Part shown: positions 16,863-26,834 of the stretch, piece by piece | Position numbering within the stretch: position 1 is the first letter of the stretch | Layout: each line of letters starts with the position of its first letter | Assembly (NCBI RefSeq): GCF_003732425.1 | Contig: NZ_MOBX01000013.1 | Span: 1-64,000, forward strand | DNA length: 64,000 nt | Direction: 5' to 3' | From: Pseudomonas fluorescens | GTDB taxonomy: Bacteria > Pseudomonadota > Gammaproteobacteria > Pseudomonadales > Pseudomonadaceae | Notes under the pieces: model-generated | The model's database searches: none | What the model was told of the DNA's origin: nothing | Seen by the model: only the letters and a program-made list of their open reading frames with translations | Program-made: the position numbers and the translations under genes

Positions 16863-17801
16863 TCAGCTCAATTGATGACGATAGGGCAGATCCGGGCCGG
16901 TCTTGCTGCAGGTCAGCGCGGCGGCTTGTACGGCGAACTTGAGCATGGCGTCGATCTGCTCGCGAGCGAGTTGCTGCACGCCTTCGACCGAGTCCAGACC
17001 GTGCTCGGTCAACCAAGTGATCAGCGCGGCCTGGAAGGTGTCACCCGCGCCAACGGTGTCGGCGATTTTCACCGAGGCCGCCGGCACTGACCAGTTGCCA
17101 TGTTGGCGGCTGAACACGCTGGCACCGTCGCCGCCACGGGTGAGGAAGACGATCTGGCAGCGCTGTTCGAGCCAGCCTTCGATTACGCGTTGCGGGTCCT
17201 GTTCGGGGTAAAGCAGGCTCAAGTCTTCGTCGCTGACCTTGATCAGATCGGCCAGTGGCACCAGCGTCGCGATGCGCTCGCGCCACAGGTCGATGTTCGG
17301 CTCGGGATTGAGGCGTACGTTCGGGTCGAGGGTGATCAGGCGTTTGCCGCTCTCGCGCTGAACCAGTGTCAGCAAGGTGTCGCCAATCGGCTGCACCACC
17401 AGCGAGAACGAGCCAATGTGCAAGCCGCGTACTTCAGGGCCAAGCGTCGGCAAGTGCGCCACGCTCAGTTGCCGATCGGCACAGCCTTCGCCACGAAAGC
17501 TGTAATGCGGCGAGCCATTGGCACCGACGGCGACCATGGCCAGTGTGGTCGGTGCGGCGAAGTCCAGCAGATAATCCGGGCACACACCTTCGTCCTGCAG
17601 CACTTGCTGCAAACGGCGGCCGAGGTAGTCGGTGGACAGTCCGCCAAACAAGGCCGAGTCCACGCCCAGGCGGCGCAAACCCACGGCGACGTTGAACGGC
17701 GAGCCGCCGGCAATCGCCTTGAAATTCACTTTCGAGGCCAGCCCGCTGGCGTCGTCTTCACTGAAAAAATCAAACAGGGCTTCGCCACACACCAAATACA
17801 T
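16863..17801 (-). CDS. mtlZ: Fructokinase, PfkB family
   Basis: A 312-residue PfkB-type sugar kinase that phosphorylates the fructose made by mannitol dehydrogenase to fructose 6-phosphate in the cytoplasm. It shows the N-terminal GGSPFNVAVGLRRLG substrate motif and the C-terminal DTVGAGDTFQAAL ATP/anion-hole motif with the catalytic Asp. It is the last gene of the mtlEFGKDYZ operon, 13 bases after mtlY. The ATG at 17801 begins MYLVCGEALFD, the usual family start; the longer frame enters mtlY. Confidence 0.92.
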   Translation of the reverse strand: MYLVCGEALFDFFSEDDASGLASKVNFKAIAGGSPFNVAVGLRRLGVDSALFGGLSTDYLGRRLQQVLQDEGVCPDYLLDFAAPTTLAMVAVGANGSPHYSFRGEGCADRQLSVAHLPTLGPEVRGLHIGSFSLVVQPIGDTLLTLVQRESGKRLITLDPNVRLNPEPNIDLWRERIATLVPLADLIKVSDEDLSLLYPEQDPQRVIEGWLEQRCQIVFLTRGGDGASVFSRQHGNWSVPAASVKIADTVGAGDTFQAALITWLTEHGLDSVEGVQQLAREQIDAMLKFAVQAAALTCSKTGPDLPYRHQLS

Positions 17802-17814
17802 AATTGTTTGCTCT

Positions 17815-19311
17815 TTATAGGGTTGCGACATGCTGTTGATAGCGTTCATAGGCCTGCTGGAACGCCGCGACGTTGGCGGCGATCGGCAGGGTTTCACTGC
17901 TTGAATCGAGTTTCACGCAGCGCTGACACAGGTCGGCGAGGGTGTCTTCGTGGCCGTTCGACCAGGATTTGCACCACGCCGCCTGAATCGCTGCGCCCAA
18001 GGCTGCGGCTTCACTTTGTTCGGTGCAGATCACCGGGGTGTTCATGATGTCGGCGACGATCTGCCGCCACACCGCGCTTTTCGAACCGCCGCCTATCAGG
18101 CAAATGCTGCTGCTTTGTAAACCATTCTGGCGCAGCAAATCCAGTCCATAACGCAGCCCGAAAGTGGTGCCTTCGACGGCCGCGCGGCACAGATTGGCCT
18201 GGGTCAGGTTATCCAGCGTCAAGCCGTGCAGGCTGCCGGTGGCGTGGGGCAGGGCGGGAACACGCTCGCCGTTGAGGAACGGCAGCATGCTCACGCCGTC
18301 GGCGCCGATGGGGGCCTCGGCGACGAGGTGGTTGAACTGCTCAAGATCGAGGTCGAACAGCTCGCGAATCGCGCCGGTGGCGTTGGTCAGGTTCATGGTG
18401 CAGATCAGCGGCAACCAACCGCCGCTGGACGAGCAGAACGTCGCAACCGAGGCGTCCGGGCTGACTTTCGGCGCCTCGGAATAGGCGTACACCGTGCCGG
18501 AGGAGCCGAGGCTCATGGTGATCGCGCCGGGCTGAATGTTGCCGGTGCCGATGGCGCCCATCATGTTGTCGCCGCCACCGCTCGATACCAACGCGTCGGG
18601 GTTGATGCCGAGGTGTTCGGCGATGGCCGGAAGGATGGTGCCGACGGCTTGGTGCGCATCGATCAGCTCAGGCAGTGCGGCTTGCAGGCGTCCGCTGGCG
18701 TCGATGTCGCGCAGCAGTTGCAAGTCCCATTGGCGAGTGCGCACGTTGAAATAACCGGTGCCGGAGGCGTCGCCATATTCGCTGCAGGCGCGGCCGGTGA
18801 GCCAGAAATTCAGGTAGTCGTGGGGCAGCAGAATGCGCGCGATGCGCGAAAACACCACAGGGTGTTGTTCTTTGGTCCAGAGCAGTTTCGACACGGTGTA
18901 GCCTGGCGCGATGACCACGCCGAGGCGTTCCAGCGAGCCTTTTTCTCCGCCCAGATGAGTCAACAGGCGGTCGTTTTCGGCGCTGGTCTCGGTGTCGCAC
19001 CAGAGCTTGGCCGGGCGCAGGACTTCACCTTGATCATCGAGCAGGACCAGGCCGTGTTGCTGGCCGGAGACGCCGATGCCGAGGATCGACTGACCGTCGA
19101 CATTCGCCGCCAGCAATGCGCGGCGGGTGGCGAGGGCGAAGGCTTCCAGCCATTGCTGGGTGTCTTGTTCGCGGCGGCCGTTGGCGCCGCTGATCATCGT
19201 GTGCGCAGCGGCGCCCTGGCCGAGGACTTGACCGCTGACGGCGTCAAGGATGATGGCTTTGGTGCCTTGGGTGCCGCAGTCGATGCCTAGGAACAGTTGT
19301 TGTGTTGTCAT
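17815..19311 (-). CDS. mtlY: Xylulokinase
   Basis: A 498-residue FGGY-family kinase that phosphorylates D-xylulose, the product of D-arabitol oxidation by the neighbouring polyol dehydrogenase. The motifs are GIDCGTQGTKA (phosphate 1), GVSGQQHGLV, the glycine-rich SSGGGDNMMGAIG and GGGSKSAVWRQI in the ATPase C-terminal domain. Length is normal for XylB. It is preceded by a 245-base spacer with repeats rather than directly following mtlD. Confidence 0.92.
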   Translation of the reverse strand: MTTQQLFLGIDCGTQGTKAIILDAVSGQVLGQGAAAHTMISGANGRREQDTQQWLEAFALATRRALLAANVDGQSILGIGVSGQQHGLVLLDDQGEVLRPAKLWCDTETSAENDRLLTHLGGEKGSLERLGVVIAPGYTVSKLLWTKEQHPVVFSRIARILLPHDYLNFWLTGRACSEYGDASGTGYFNVRTRQWDLQLLRDIDASGRLQAALPELIDAHQAVGTILPAIAEHLGINPDALVSSGGGDNMMGAIGTGNIQPGAITMSLGSSGTVYAYSEAPKVSPDASVATFCSSSGGWLPLICTMNLTNATGAIRELFDLDLEQFNHLVAEAPIGADGVSMLPFLNGERVPALPHATGSLHGLTLDNLTQANLCRAAVEGTTFGLRYGLDLLRQNGLQSSSICLIGGGSKSAVWRQIVADIMNTPVICTEQSEAAALGAAIQAAWCKSWSNGHEDTLADLCQRCVKLDSSSETLPIAANVAAFQQAYERYQQHVATL

Positions 19312-19349
19312 GTGTGAACCACTCGGGTGTGGTGAAGATCAAGAGCTTA

Positions 19350-19556
19350 CCCCCTAACCCCAGCCCTCTCCCCCAAGGGGGCGAGGGGGAAGGGAGCCGA
19401 TCGGGGGCCGTTCAAAATCTGAGTTTGACTCCGGTTCTCTCAATCCGGGCTGTTCAAAACCTGAGTTCGACTCCGGACTTTCAGGTCGATGTAACTTGTA
19501 CAAAACACTCGGTCAGTTCCCTCTCCCTCCGGGAGAGGGCTAGGGTGAGGGGCTTT
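19350..19556. repeat. C/G-rich inverted repeat cassette
   Basis: CCCTCTCCCCCAAGGGGGCGAGGGGGA at the left and CTCCCTCCGGGAGAGGGCTAG at the right form hairpins and face each other. Between them is a 24-base direct repeat (19411-19434 and 19453-19476, TTCAAAA-CTGAGTT-GACTCCGG). This looks like a non-coding dispersed element inserted between mtlD and mtlY. Confidence 0.7.
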
Positions 19557-21029
19557 TCAATCCAGAATCCGCTCCAGCGTCCGCGTCACACCGTCTTCGC
19601 GCAAGCTGTTGCAGCACCACTCGAACGCCGCGACAAACTCCGCCGAACGCGGTATCGCCGTGCCGAAAATTTCCTCAACTGCCAACAACCGCTGGGTCAT
19701 TAAAGCATCGTCTGCCACCAATGCCTGACAAAACGCCGCGCGCGGGTCCGGGATCGAATAGGTATCGCCATTCTCATCCACGCCTTTCAAATACAACGCC
19801 CACGCCGCCACCACCAACGCCGCCCGTTTAGTCTCCTGCCCGTCGGCAATCAAGCGATTGATGGTCGGAATGGTGAACTTGGGAAACTTCGACGAGCCGT
19901 CCGAGCAGACCCGCTCCAGTTGGTCAGCAATCGCCTGATTGGAGAAGCGCGCCACCAGCGTGTTTTTGTAATCCGTCAGATCAATGCCCGGTACCGGCGC
20001 CAGTTGTGGCGTCACGTCCAGATCCATATAAGCGCGCATGTAGCGCACGAACAGCGGGTCGTTCATGGTTTCGTGAACAAACCGGTAGCCCTTCAGAAAA
20101 CCCAGATACGTCAGCGCCAGATGGCTGCCGTTGAGCAGCTTGATTTTCATTTCTTCATAGGGTGAAACATCGTCGGTGAACTGCACGCCGACCTTTTCCC
20201 AGGCCGGGCGACCGTTGACGAATTTGTCCTCCAGCACCCATTGCACGAACGGCTCGCAGACCACCGGCCAGGCATCGTCGACGCCGTGTTTGTCGGCCAG
20301 TTGCAGGCGATGCGCGGTGCTGGTCATGGGGGTGATGCGGTCGACCATGGCGTTGGGGAAACTGACGTTGGCGTCGATCCAGCTGCACAGATTGCTATCG
20401 CGCAGTGTGGCAAACGCCAGCAGTGCCTTGCGCGTCACTGCGCCGTTGTGCGGCAGGTTATCGCAAGACATCACGGTAAACGCCGGAATGCCCGCCGCGC
20501 GGCGTTTTTCCAGGGCCGCACACAAGAAGCCGAATACGGTTTTCGGTGCATTGGGATGGGCCAGATCGTGTTGAATCTGTGGCAGGTGCGCCATGAACTC
20601 GCCGTTGCTGTCGTCGATGCAATAACCACCCTCGGTGATGGTCAGCGAGACGATGCGAATCTGCGGGTCGGCGAGTTTGTCGATCAAGGCCTGAGCGCTG
20701 TCCTCGGCCAGCAACATGTCGCGAATCGCGCCGATGACGCGGACTTCGGTGTCGTCGCTGTCGCCGAGTTCGAACAGGGTGAACAGGTAATCCTGCTCCT
20801 TGAGGTCGTCGCGGGCGCGGCGGTCTTCGGCGCGCAGGCCGACACCGCAAATCGCCCAGTCGAGCGCTTCGCCGGTGTTCATCAAGGCATCGGTGTAATA
20901 CGCCTGATGCGCGCGATGGAAACCGCCGACGCCAATGTGGGCGATGCCTTGGCGCGTGTCGCTGAGGCTATAGGCAGGCAGTTGCACTTCGGCGGCCAGA
21001 CGATGGAGGTTCTGTTGGTTGAGTTTCAT
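19557..21029 (-). CDS. mtlD: Mannitol 2-dehydrogenase
   Basis: A 490-residue long-chain polyol dehydrogenase that oxidises mannitol to fructose (and arabitol to xylulose) with NAD. The N-terminal Rossmann region is IAHIGVGGFHRAHQAYY; the catalytic KxxxNxxH signature appears as KIKLLNGSHLALTYLGF; substrate-side residues are in MSCDNLPHNG and DRITPMTS. The length equals the P. fluorescens enzyme (about 493). It lies 16 bases downstream of mtlK. There is no zinc motif, consistent with this family. Confidence 0.95.
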   Translation of the reverse strand: MKLNQQNLHRLAAEVQLPAYSLSDTRQGIAHIGVGGFHRAHQAYYTDALMNTGEALDWAICGVGLRAEDRRARDDLKEQDYLFTLFELGDSDDTEVRVIGAIRDMLLAEDSAQALIDKLADPQIRIVSLTITEGGYCIDDSNGEFMAHLPQIQHDLAHPNAPKTVFGFLCAALEKRRAAGIPAFTVMSCDNLPHNGAVTRKALLAFATLRDSNLCSWIDANVSFPNAMVDRITPMTSTAHRLQLADKHGVDDAWPVVCEPFVQWVLEDKFVNGRPAWEKVGVQFTDDVSPYEEMKIKLLNGSHLALTYLGFLKGYRFVHETMNDPLFVRYMRAYMDLDVTPQLAPVPGIDLTDYKNTLVARFSNQAIADQLERVCSDGSSKFPKFTIPTINRLIADGQETKRAALVVAAWALYLKGVDENGDTYSIPDPRAAFCQALVADDALMTQRLLAVEEIFGTAIPRSAEFVAAFEWCCNSLREDGVTRTLERILD

Positions 21030-21044
21030 CGGAAATTCTCGAAA

Positions 21045-22148
<1,104 letters not shown>

Positions 22149-22179
22149 GATGATGGGCCTCCGCTTTGTTGTTTTTTTA

Positions 22180-22277
22180 AGATCAAAAGATTGCAGCCTG
22201 CGGCAGCTCCTACAGGAGAGATATGCCGATACGACATTCCATGTAGGAGCTGCCGAAGGCTGCGAGCTTTTGCTTTT
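22180..22277. repeat. Two opposed REP units inside the mtl operon
   Basis: One unit (22180-22214, ending GGCAGCTCCTACA) and an opposite one (22242-22277, starting TGTAGGAGCTGCCGAAGG) lie between mtlG and mtlK. They could form a large hairpin in the mRNA and affect relative expression or 3' stability of the upstream cistrons. Confidence 0.85.
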
Positions 22278-22283
22278 CAATCT

Positions 22284-23114
22284 TCATTTCACGGCGCCGA
22301 ACGAGAGGCCGCGCACCAGTTGCTTCTGGCTGATCCAGCCGAAGATCAGGATTGGCGCACAGGCCAGGGTCGAGACCGCCGACAACTTGGCCCAGAACAA
22401 GCCTTCCGGACTCGAATACGAGGCGATCAGCGCGGTCAGTGGCGCGGCTTTCGACGAGGTCAGGTTCAGCGACCAGAACGCCTCGTTCCAGCACAGGATC
22501 AGCGACAGCAGCACGGTCGAGGCGAGGCCACCCTTGGCGATCGGCAGCAGCACGCGAACCATCTCCTGCCACAGCGTGGCGCCGTCTAGGCGGGCGGCTT
22601 CGAGGATGTCTTTGGGGATGTCCTTGAAGTAGGTGTAAATCATCCAGACCACGATCGGCAGGTTGATCAGCGTGTAGATCACGATCAGCGCGATGCGCGT
22701 ATCGAGCAGGCCGAAACTCTTGGCCAGCAGGTAGATCGGCATCAGCACGCCCACCGGCGGCAGCATCTTGGTCGAGAGCATCCACAGCAGCGTGCCTTTG
22801 GTGCGCTGGGTTTCGTAAAACGCCATCGAGTACGCCGCCGGCACCGCGATCAACAGGCACAGCGCGGTGGCGCTGAAGGAAATCACCACCGAGTTCCAGG
22901 CGAAACTGAAGTAATCGCTGCGCTCATTGATGTGCAGATAGTTCTCCAGCGTCGGCGTGAAAATGAATTGCGGCGGCGTGGCGAACGCGTCGATTTCGGT
23001 TTTGAAACTGGTCATCACCATCCAGAAGATCGGGAAGAAAATCACGATCGCGATGGCCCAGGCCAGGGTGCCGAGCAGCAGGCTTTGCAGCCGGCGGGAT
23101 TGTTGAAGAGTCAT
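22284..23114 (-). CDS. mtlG: Polyol ABC transporter permease
   Basis: A 276-residue inner-membrane permease with six predicted helices and the EAA loop EAARLDGATLWQEMVRVLLPIA that docks on MtlK. The sequence matches the MalG-type (second) permease. It starts nine bases after the mtlF stop and forms the translocation pore with MtlF. Confidence 0.93.
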   Translation of the reverse strand: MTLQQSRRLQSLLLGTLAWAIAIVIFFPIFWMVMTSFKTEIDAFATPPQFIFTPTLENYLHINERSDYFSFAWNSVVISFSATALCLLIAVPAAYSMAFYETQRTKGTLLWMLSTKMLPPVGVLMPIYLLAKSFGLLDTRIALIVIYTLINLPIVVWMIYTYFKDIPKDILEAARLDGATLWQEMVRVLLPIAKGGLASTVLLSLILCWNEAFWSLNLTSSKAAPLTALIASYSSPEGLFWAKLSAVSTLACAPILIFGWISQKQLVRGLSFGAVK

Positions 23115-23122
23115 GGCAGGCC

Positions 23123-24049
23123 TCAGGCTTTGTCAGTCAGGTTTTTGCCGATCATCCGCACCAGAATGATCGCGGCGATGTTGGCGATGACCACGGCAAT
23201 CAAGCCGCCCGCCGAGGCCATGCCGACGTCGAACTGCACCAGCGCCTGGTTGTAGATCAGGTAGGCGAGGTTGGTCGAGGCGTAGCCGGGGCCGCCGTTG
23301 GTGGTGGTGAAAATCTCGGCGAACACCGACAGCAGGAAGATCGTTTCGATCATCACCACCACGGCAATCGGCCGCGCCAGATGCGGCAGGGTCAGGTGCC
23401 AGAAGATCGCGATCGGCCCGGCACCGTCGAGGCGCGCGGCCTCTTTCTGTTCCTGGTCGAGGGACTGCATGGCCGTCATCAGAATCAGGATGGCGAAGGG
23501 CAGCCACTGCCACGAAACAATGATGATGATCGACAGCAGCGGGTAGTGCGCGAGCCAGTCCACCGGCTCGGCGCCGAAGAGTTTCCAGAGGTAGGCGAGG
23601 ATTCCGGAGACCGGATGGAAAATCAGATTCTTCCAGATCAGCGCCCCGACCGTGGGCATGATGAAGAACGGCGAAATCAGCATCACCCGCACGATGCCGC
23701 GCCCGAGGAATTCACTGGCTTCCAGCAATGCACTGATCAGCACGCCGAAGACCACGCTGATCAACAGCACGCTACCGACCAGCAACAGCGTGTTGGTGGC
23801 ACCGGGCATGAAGCCCGAATCGGTCAGAAAGTAGCTGAAGTTCTCCAGCCCGACGAACTGGTTTTCACCGGGGTAGAGCAGGTTGTAGCGGATCATCGAG
23901 AAGTAAATGGTCATGCCCAGCGGCACGATCATCCACAGCAGCAACAGGGCCACCGAAGGGCTGACCAGAAACCAGCCGGGATTGCGTACGCGGACTTTGC
24001 GCGCAGGTTGCGACAGGTCGATGTGGGCTTTGGCAGTTGAAGTATTCAT
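23123..24049 (-). CDS. mtlF: Polyol ABC transporter permease
   Basis: A 308-residue MalF-type permease with about six helices after a polar 25-residue N-terminus, and the EAA loop EAARLDGAGPIAIFWHLTLP. The start at 24049 (MNTSTAKAH) was chosen because the frame upstream runs into the REP element. Its ribosome site is weak. Confidence 0.92.
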   Translation of the reverse strand: MNTSTAKAHIDLSQPARKVRVRNPGWFLVSPSVALLLLWMIVPLGMTIYFSMIRYNLLYPGENQFVGLENFSYFLTDSGFMPGATNTLLLVGSVLLISVVFGVLISALLEASEFLGRGIVRVMLISPFFIMPTVGALIWKNLIFHPVSGILAYLWKLFGAEPVDWLAHYPLLSIIIIVSWQWLPFAILILMTAMQSLDQEQKEAARLDGAGPIAIFWHLTLPHLARPIAVVVMIETIFLLSVFAEIFTTTNGGPGYASTNLAYLIYNQALVQFDVGMASAGGLIAVVIANIAAIILVRMIGKNLTDKA

Positions 24050-24089
24050 GGTGATCACAACCGAGTCATACAGACCTATGGAGATCCCA

Positions 24090-24178
24090 TGTGGGAGCGA
24101 GCCTGCTCGCGAAAGCGCTGGATCAGTGCCATGTGTTTTGGCTGGCACGACGCCTTCGCGAGCAGGCTCGCTCCCACA
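24090..24178. repeat. REP palindrome, GAGCGAGCCTGCTCGC type
   Basis: Inverted units TGTGGGAGCGAGCCTGCTCGCG and CGCGAGCAGGCTCGCTCCCACA with a 40-base centre, between mtlE and mtlF. This is a different REP class from that at 22180. Such hairpins often stabilise the mRNA of the upstream binding-protein gene, which would favour excess MtlE; that role is inference. Confidence 0.85.
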
Positions 24179-24204
24179 GGAGGCAGGAGCAAGTCGTTTA
24201 GCGG

Positions 24205-25515
24205 TTACTTGGGATAACCGGCGCGCTTCATCTCGCGTTCAGTGGTTTGCTGAGCGGCAGCCAAGGCTTGATCCACCGTGGTCTGGCCGATCAGCGCTGC
24301 CGAGAACAGCTTGCCGACCTGGGTGCCCACCGCCTGGAACTCAGGAATGGTCACCAGTTGAATGCCGATGTAAGGCACCGGTTTCAGCGTCGGTTTGCTT
24401 GGGTCTGCCGCCTTGAGCGATTCCAGCGTGACCTTGGCGAACGGCGCGGCGCTCATGTAGGCGTCGCTGTAGGTCGAAGCGCGGGTGCCGGGCGGTACGT
24501 TGGCGATGCCGTCAGTTTTGGCCACTAGCTCGCCATATTCTTTGGAAGTTGCCCAGGCGCTGAAGGTTTTGGCTGCGTCCTTGGCCTTGGAACTGGTCGG
24601 AATCGCCAGCGCCCATGAATACAGCCAGGCCGAACCTTTATCGGTGACTTGATGCGGTGCGAAGGTGAAGCCGACGTGATCGGCGACTTTGCTCTGGGTC
24701 TTGTCGGTGACGAACGAGCCGGCGACGCTGGCATCGACCCACATTGCGCATTTGCCGCTGTTGAACAGCGCGAGGTTTTCGTTGAAACCGTTGCTGGAAG
24801 CGCCCGGCGGGCCGGATTTCTTCATGGTGTCGACGTAGAAGTTCAGCGCGTTTTTCCACTCCGGCCCGGTGAATTCCGGCTGCCATTTCTCATCGAACCA
24901 GCGCGCGCCATAGGCGTTGGCGACGGTGGTGATGAGCGCCATGTTCTCGCCCCAGCCGGCCTTGCCGCGCAGGCAGATGCCGTACTGTTCCTTGTCCTTT
25001 TTCGTCAGTTTTTCAGCGAAACCGGCAATCTCTTCCCAAGTCGGACGCTCGGGCATGGTCAGGCCGGCATCCTTGAACAGGTCGGTGCGGTAATAGGTGA
25101 TCGAGCTTTCCGCGTAGAACGGCAGGGCGTACAGCGAACCCTTGACCGACAGGCCTTCACGCACCGACGGGAATACATCGTCGAGTGCATAACTGGCCGG
25201 CAGATCCTTCATCGGTTCCAGCCAGCCTTTGGCGCCCCACAGTGCCGCTTCATACATGCCGATGGTCAACACGTCGAACTGACCGCCCTGAGTGGCGATG
25301 TCGGTGGTCAGGCGTTGGCGCAGGACGTTTTCTTCGAGCACGACCCAATTGAGCTTGATGTCCGGATGCTCGGTCTCAAAGGTTTTCGAGAGCTTTTGCA
25401 TGCGGATCATGTCGCTGTTGTTGACGGTGGCGATGGTCAGGGTCTGGGCGCCAAGGCTGACGCTGCTGAGGGTCATGCAGGTGAGGGCAAGCAGAGCTTT
25501 TGCAGTCGGTTGCAT
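24205..25515 (-). CDS. mtlE: Polyol ABC transporter substrate-binding protein
   Basis: A 436-residue periplasmic binding protein for mannitol, sorbitol or arabitol. The signal peptide (about 1-23) ends SVSLGAQ, followed by TLTIATVNNSDMIRMQ and the family pattern of the extracellular solute-binding protein group 1 (TWEEIAGFAEKL, FNSGKCAMWVDASVAG). GGAG precedes the ATG. It is the first structural gene of the mtl operon; the 345-base space upstream (25516-25860) must hold the promoter and the MtlR site, which I could not define, plus a REP. Confidence 0.94.
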   Translation of the reverse strand: MQPTAKALLALTCMTLSSVSLGAQTLTIATVNNSDMIRMQKLSKTFETEHPDIKLNWVVLEENVLRQRLTTDIATQGGQFDVLTIGMYEAALWGAKGWLEPMKDLPASYALDDVFPSVREGLSVKGSLYALPFYAESSITYYRTDLFKDAGLTMPERPTWEEIAGFAEKLTKKDKEQYGICLRGKAGWGENMALITTVANAYGARWFDEKWQPEFTGPEWKNALNFYVDTMKKSGPPGASSNGFNENLALFNSGKCAMWVDASVAGSFVTDKTQSKVADHVGFTFAPHQVTDKGSAWLYSWALAIPTSSKAKDAAKTFSAWATSKEYGELVAKTDGIANVPPGTRASTYSDAYMSAAPFAKVTLESLKAADPSKPTLKPVPYIGIQLVTIPEFQAVGTQVGKLFSAALIGQTTVDQALAAAQQTTEREMKRAGYPK

Positions 25516-25754
25516 CGTGCACTCCTTTTCTGCACCCGGTGGGTTACAGAAGGACAGTTATTGTTTTTGTGTCTTCCTGTGCAGGAAGAATGTGCGCTGA
25601 TTACAGCCTTCAATCGCAGGGCTGACAAATCATCCCTAGCACTTTGATCGATACTTTTTTGCACTGGGCATTTGTGGGGCGAACGCAGGGCAGGGCTTTT
25701 CAGCGAGGGGGCGCTATCGAATGCGTACAGGTTTCACAGCATTGCGAGGTCCAT

Positions 25755-25843
25755 TGTGGGAGCGAGCCTGCTCGCGAAAGCGGTGTGTCAGCGACAGATT
25801 TGCCAACTGATCCTCCGCCTTCGCGAGCAGGCTCGCTCCCACA
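25755..25843. repeat. REP palindrome between mtlR and mtlE
   Basis: TGTGGGAGCGAGCCTGCTCGCG and its inverse around a 40-base centre, same class as 24090. It lies just after the mtlR stop and likely insulates mtlR from the mtlE promoter. Confidence 0.85.
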
Positions 25844-25860
25844 GGGGGGGAATTGCGTTG

Positions 25861-26766
25861 TCAATGGTGGTTCTGTTCAGTCAGGCGCTGCACGGCAAGC
25901 CGGCGATAGTGCGACGGCGTCATCCCTTTGAGCTGCTGAAAGCGCCGATTGAAGTTGGAAATATTGTTGAAGCCCGATTCGAAACACACCTCTGTCACCG
26001 GTTTGTCGCCATCAGCCAGCAGCTCGCAGGATTTGCTGATGCGCAGGCGATTGACGAACTCGATGAAATTGCGCCCGGTGGCCTGTTTGAACACACGACT
26101 GAAATAGGTCGGCGTCATGCCCAGGTGCTCGGCGACTTCCTCAAGTGAAATGTCGCGGGCGTAGTGGCTGAAAATGTAATCGACAGCCCGGTTGGTGCGA
26201 TCGATATTGTGCTCGTCGGCCAGTTGCGGGGTGGTGGCGCCGGACAACAGCTGGAAATCATCGCTGGCGGCAAGCAGCTCCATCAGAATGAAAAAGTGCC
26301 CGAGGCGGGTGATGCCCTTACTGTCGGCAATGCGCTGCATCAGTGTCATGGCCTGGCGGATCGTACGCTTGCAGCGAAATTCGATGCCGTACTGCGCGCG
26401 CTCCAGCAAGGGCGCCAGGCTTTTCAATTCTGCGAACACCTGGTGGCCACTCTCGAATAACTCGTCGGTGAAGTTCACCAGCATGTCACGCTTCTCCACG
26501 ACCTCGTCTTCGGCCACCTGGCTGATCCAGTTATGCGGCAGGTTGGGGCCGGTGAGAAACAGCGTTTCGGGATAAAAATTGCCGATGTAGTCGCCGATGA
26601 ACACCTTGCCGGAACTGGCCACGATCAGGTGCAGTTCGTATTCCTTGTGGAAGTGCCAGCGCACCAGTGGGCAAGGGAAGCCGTGCTGGCGGTAAATGAT
26701 GGACAACCCGTTATGGTCATCCATCAATTCGTATGAGGGGTCGGTCACGCGGGCGGTTCGGGTCAT
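25861..26766 (-). CDS. mtlR: Mannitol operon activator, AraC family
   Basis: A 301-residue AraC/XylS transcription factor. The N-terminal cupin-like sensing half (CPLVRWHFHKEYELHLI, GNFYPETLFLTGPNLPHNW) is followed by two helix-turn-helix units (ISLEEVAEHLGMTPTYFSRVFKQATG and VTEVCFESGFNNISNFNRRF). Known MtlR activates the P. fluorescens mtl operon in response to polyols. The gene is directly upstream of mtlE on the same strand, as in that organism. Confidence 0.93.
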   Translation of the reverse strand: MTRTARVTDPSYELMDDHNGLSIIYRQHGFPCPLVRWHFHKEYELHLIVASSGKVFIGDYIGNFYPETLFLTGPNLPHNWISQVAEDEVVEKRDMLVNFTDELFESGHQVFAELKSLAPLLERAQYGIEFRCKRTIRQAMTLMQRIADSKGITRLGHFFILMELLAASDDFQLLSGATTPQLADEHNIDRTNRAVDYIFSHYARDISLEEVAEHLGMTPTYFSRVFKQATGRNFIEFVNRLRISKSCELLADGDKPVTEVCFESGFNNISNFNRRFQQLKGMTPSHYRRLAVQRLTEQNHH

Positions 26767-26834
26767 GGCGGGCAGCTTTTGTTGTTATCGCGTGCCGATC
26801 ATGCCTCGTTTAGCGGGGTGAGCGCCAGTTGCAC

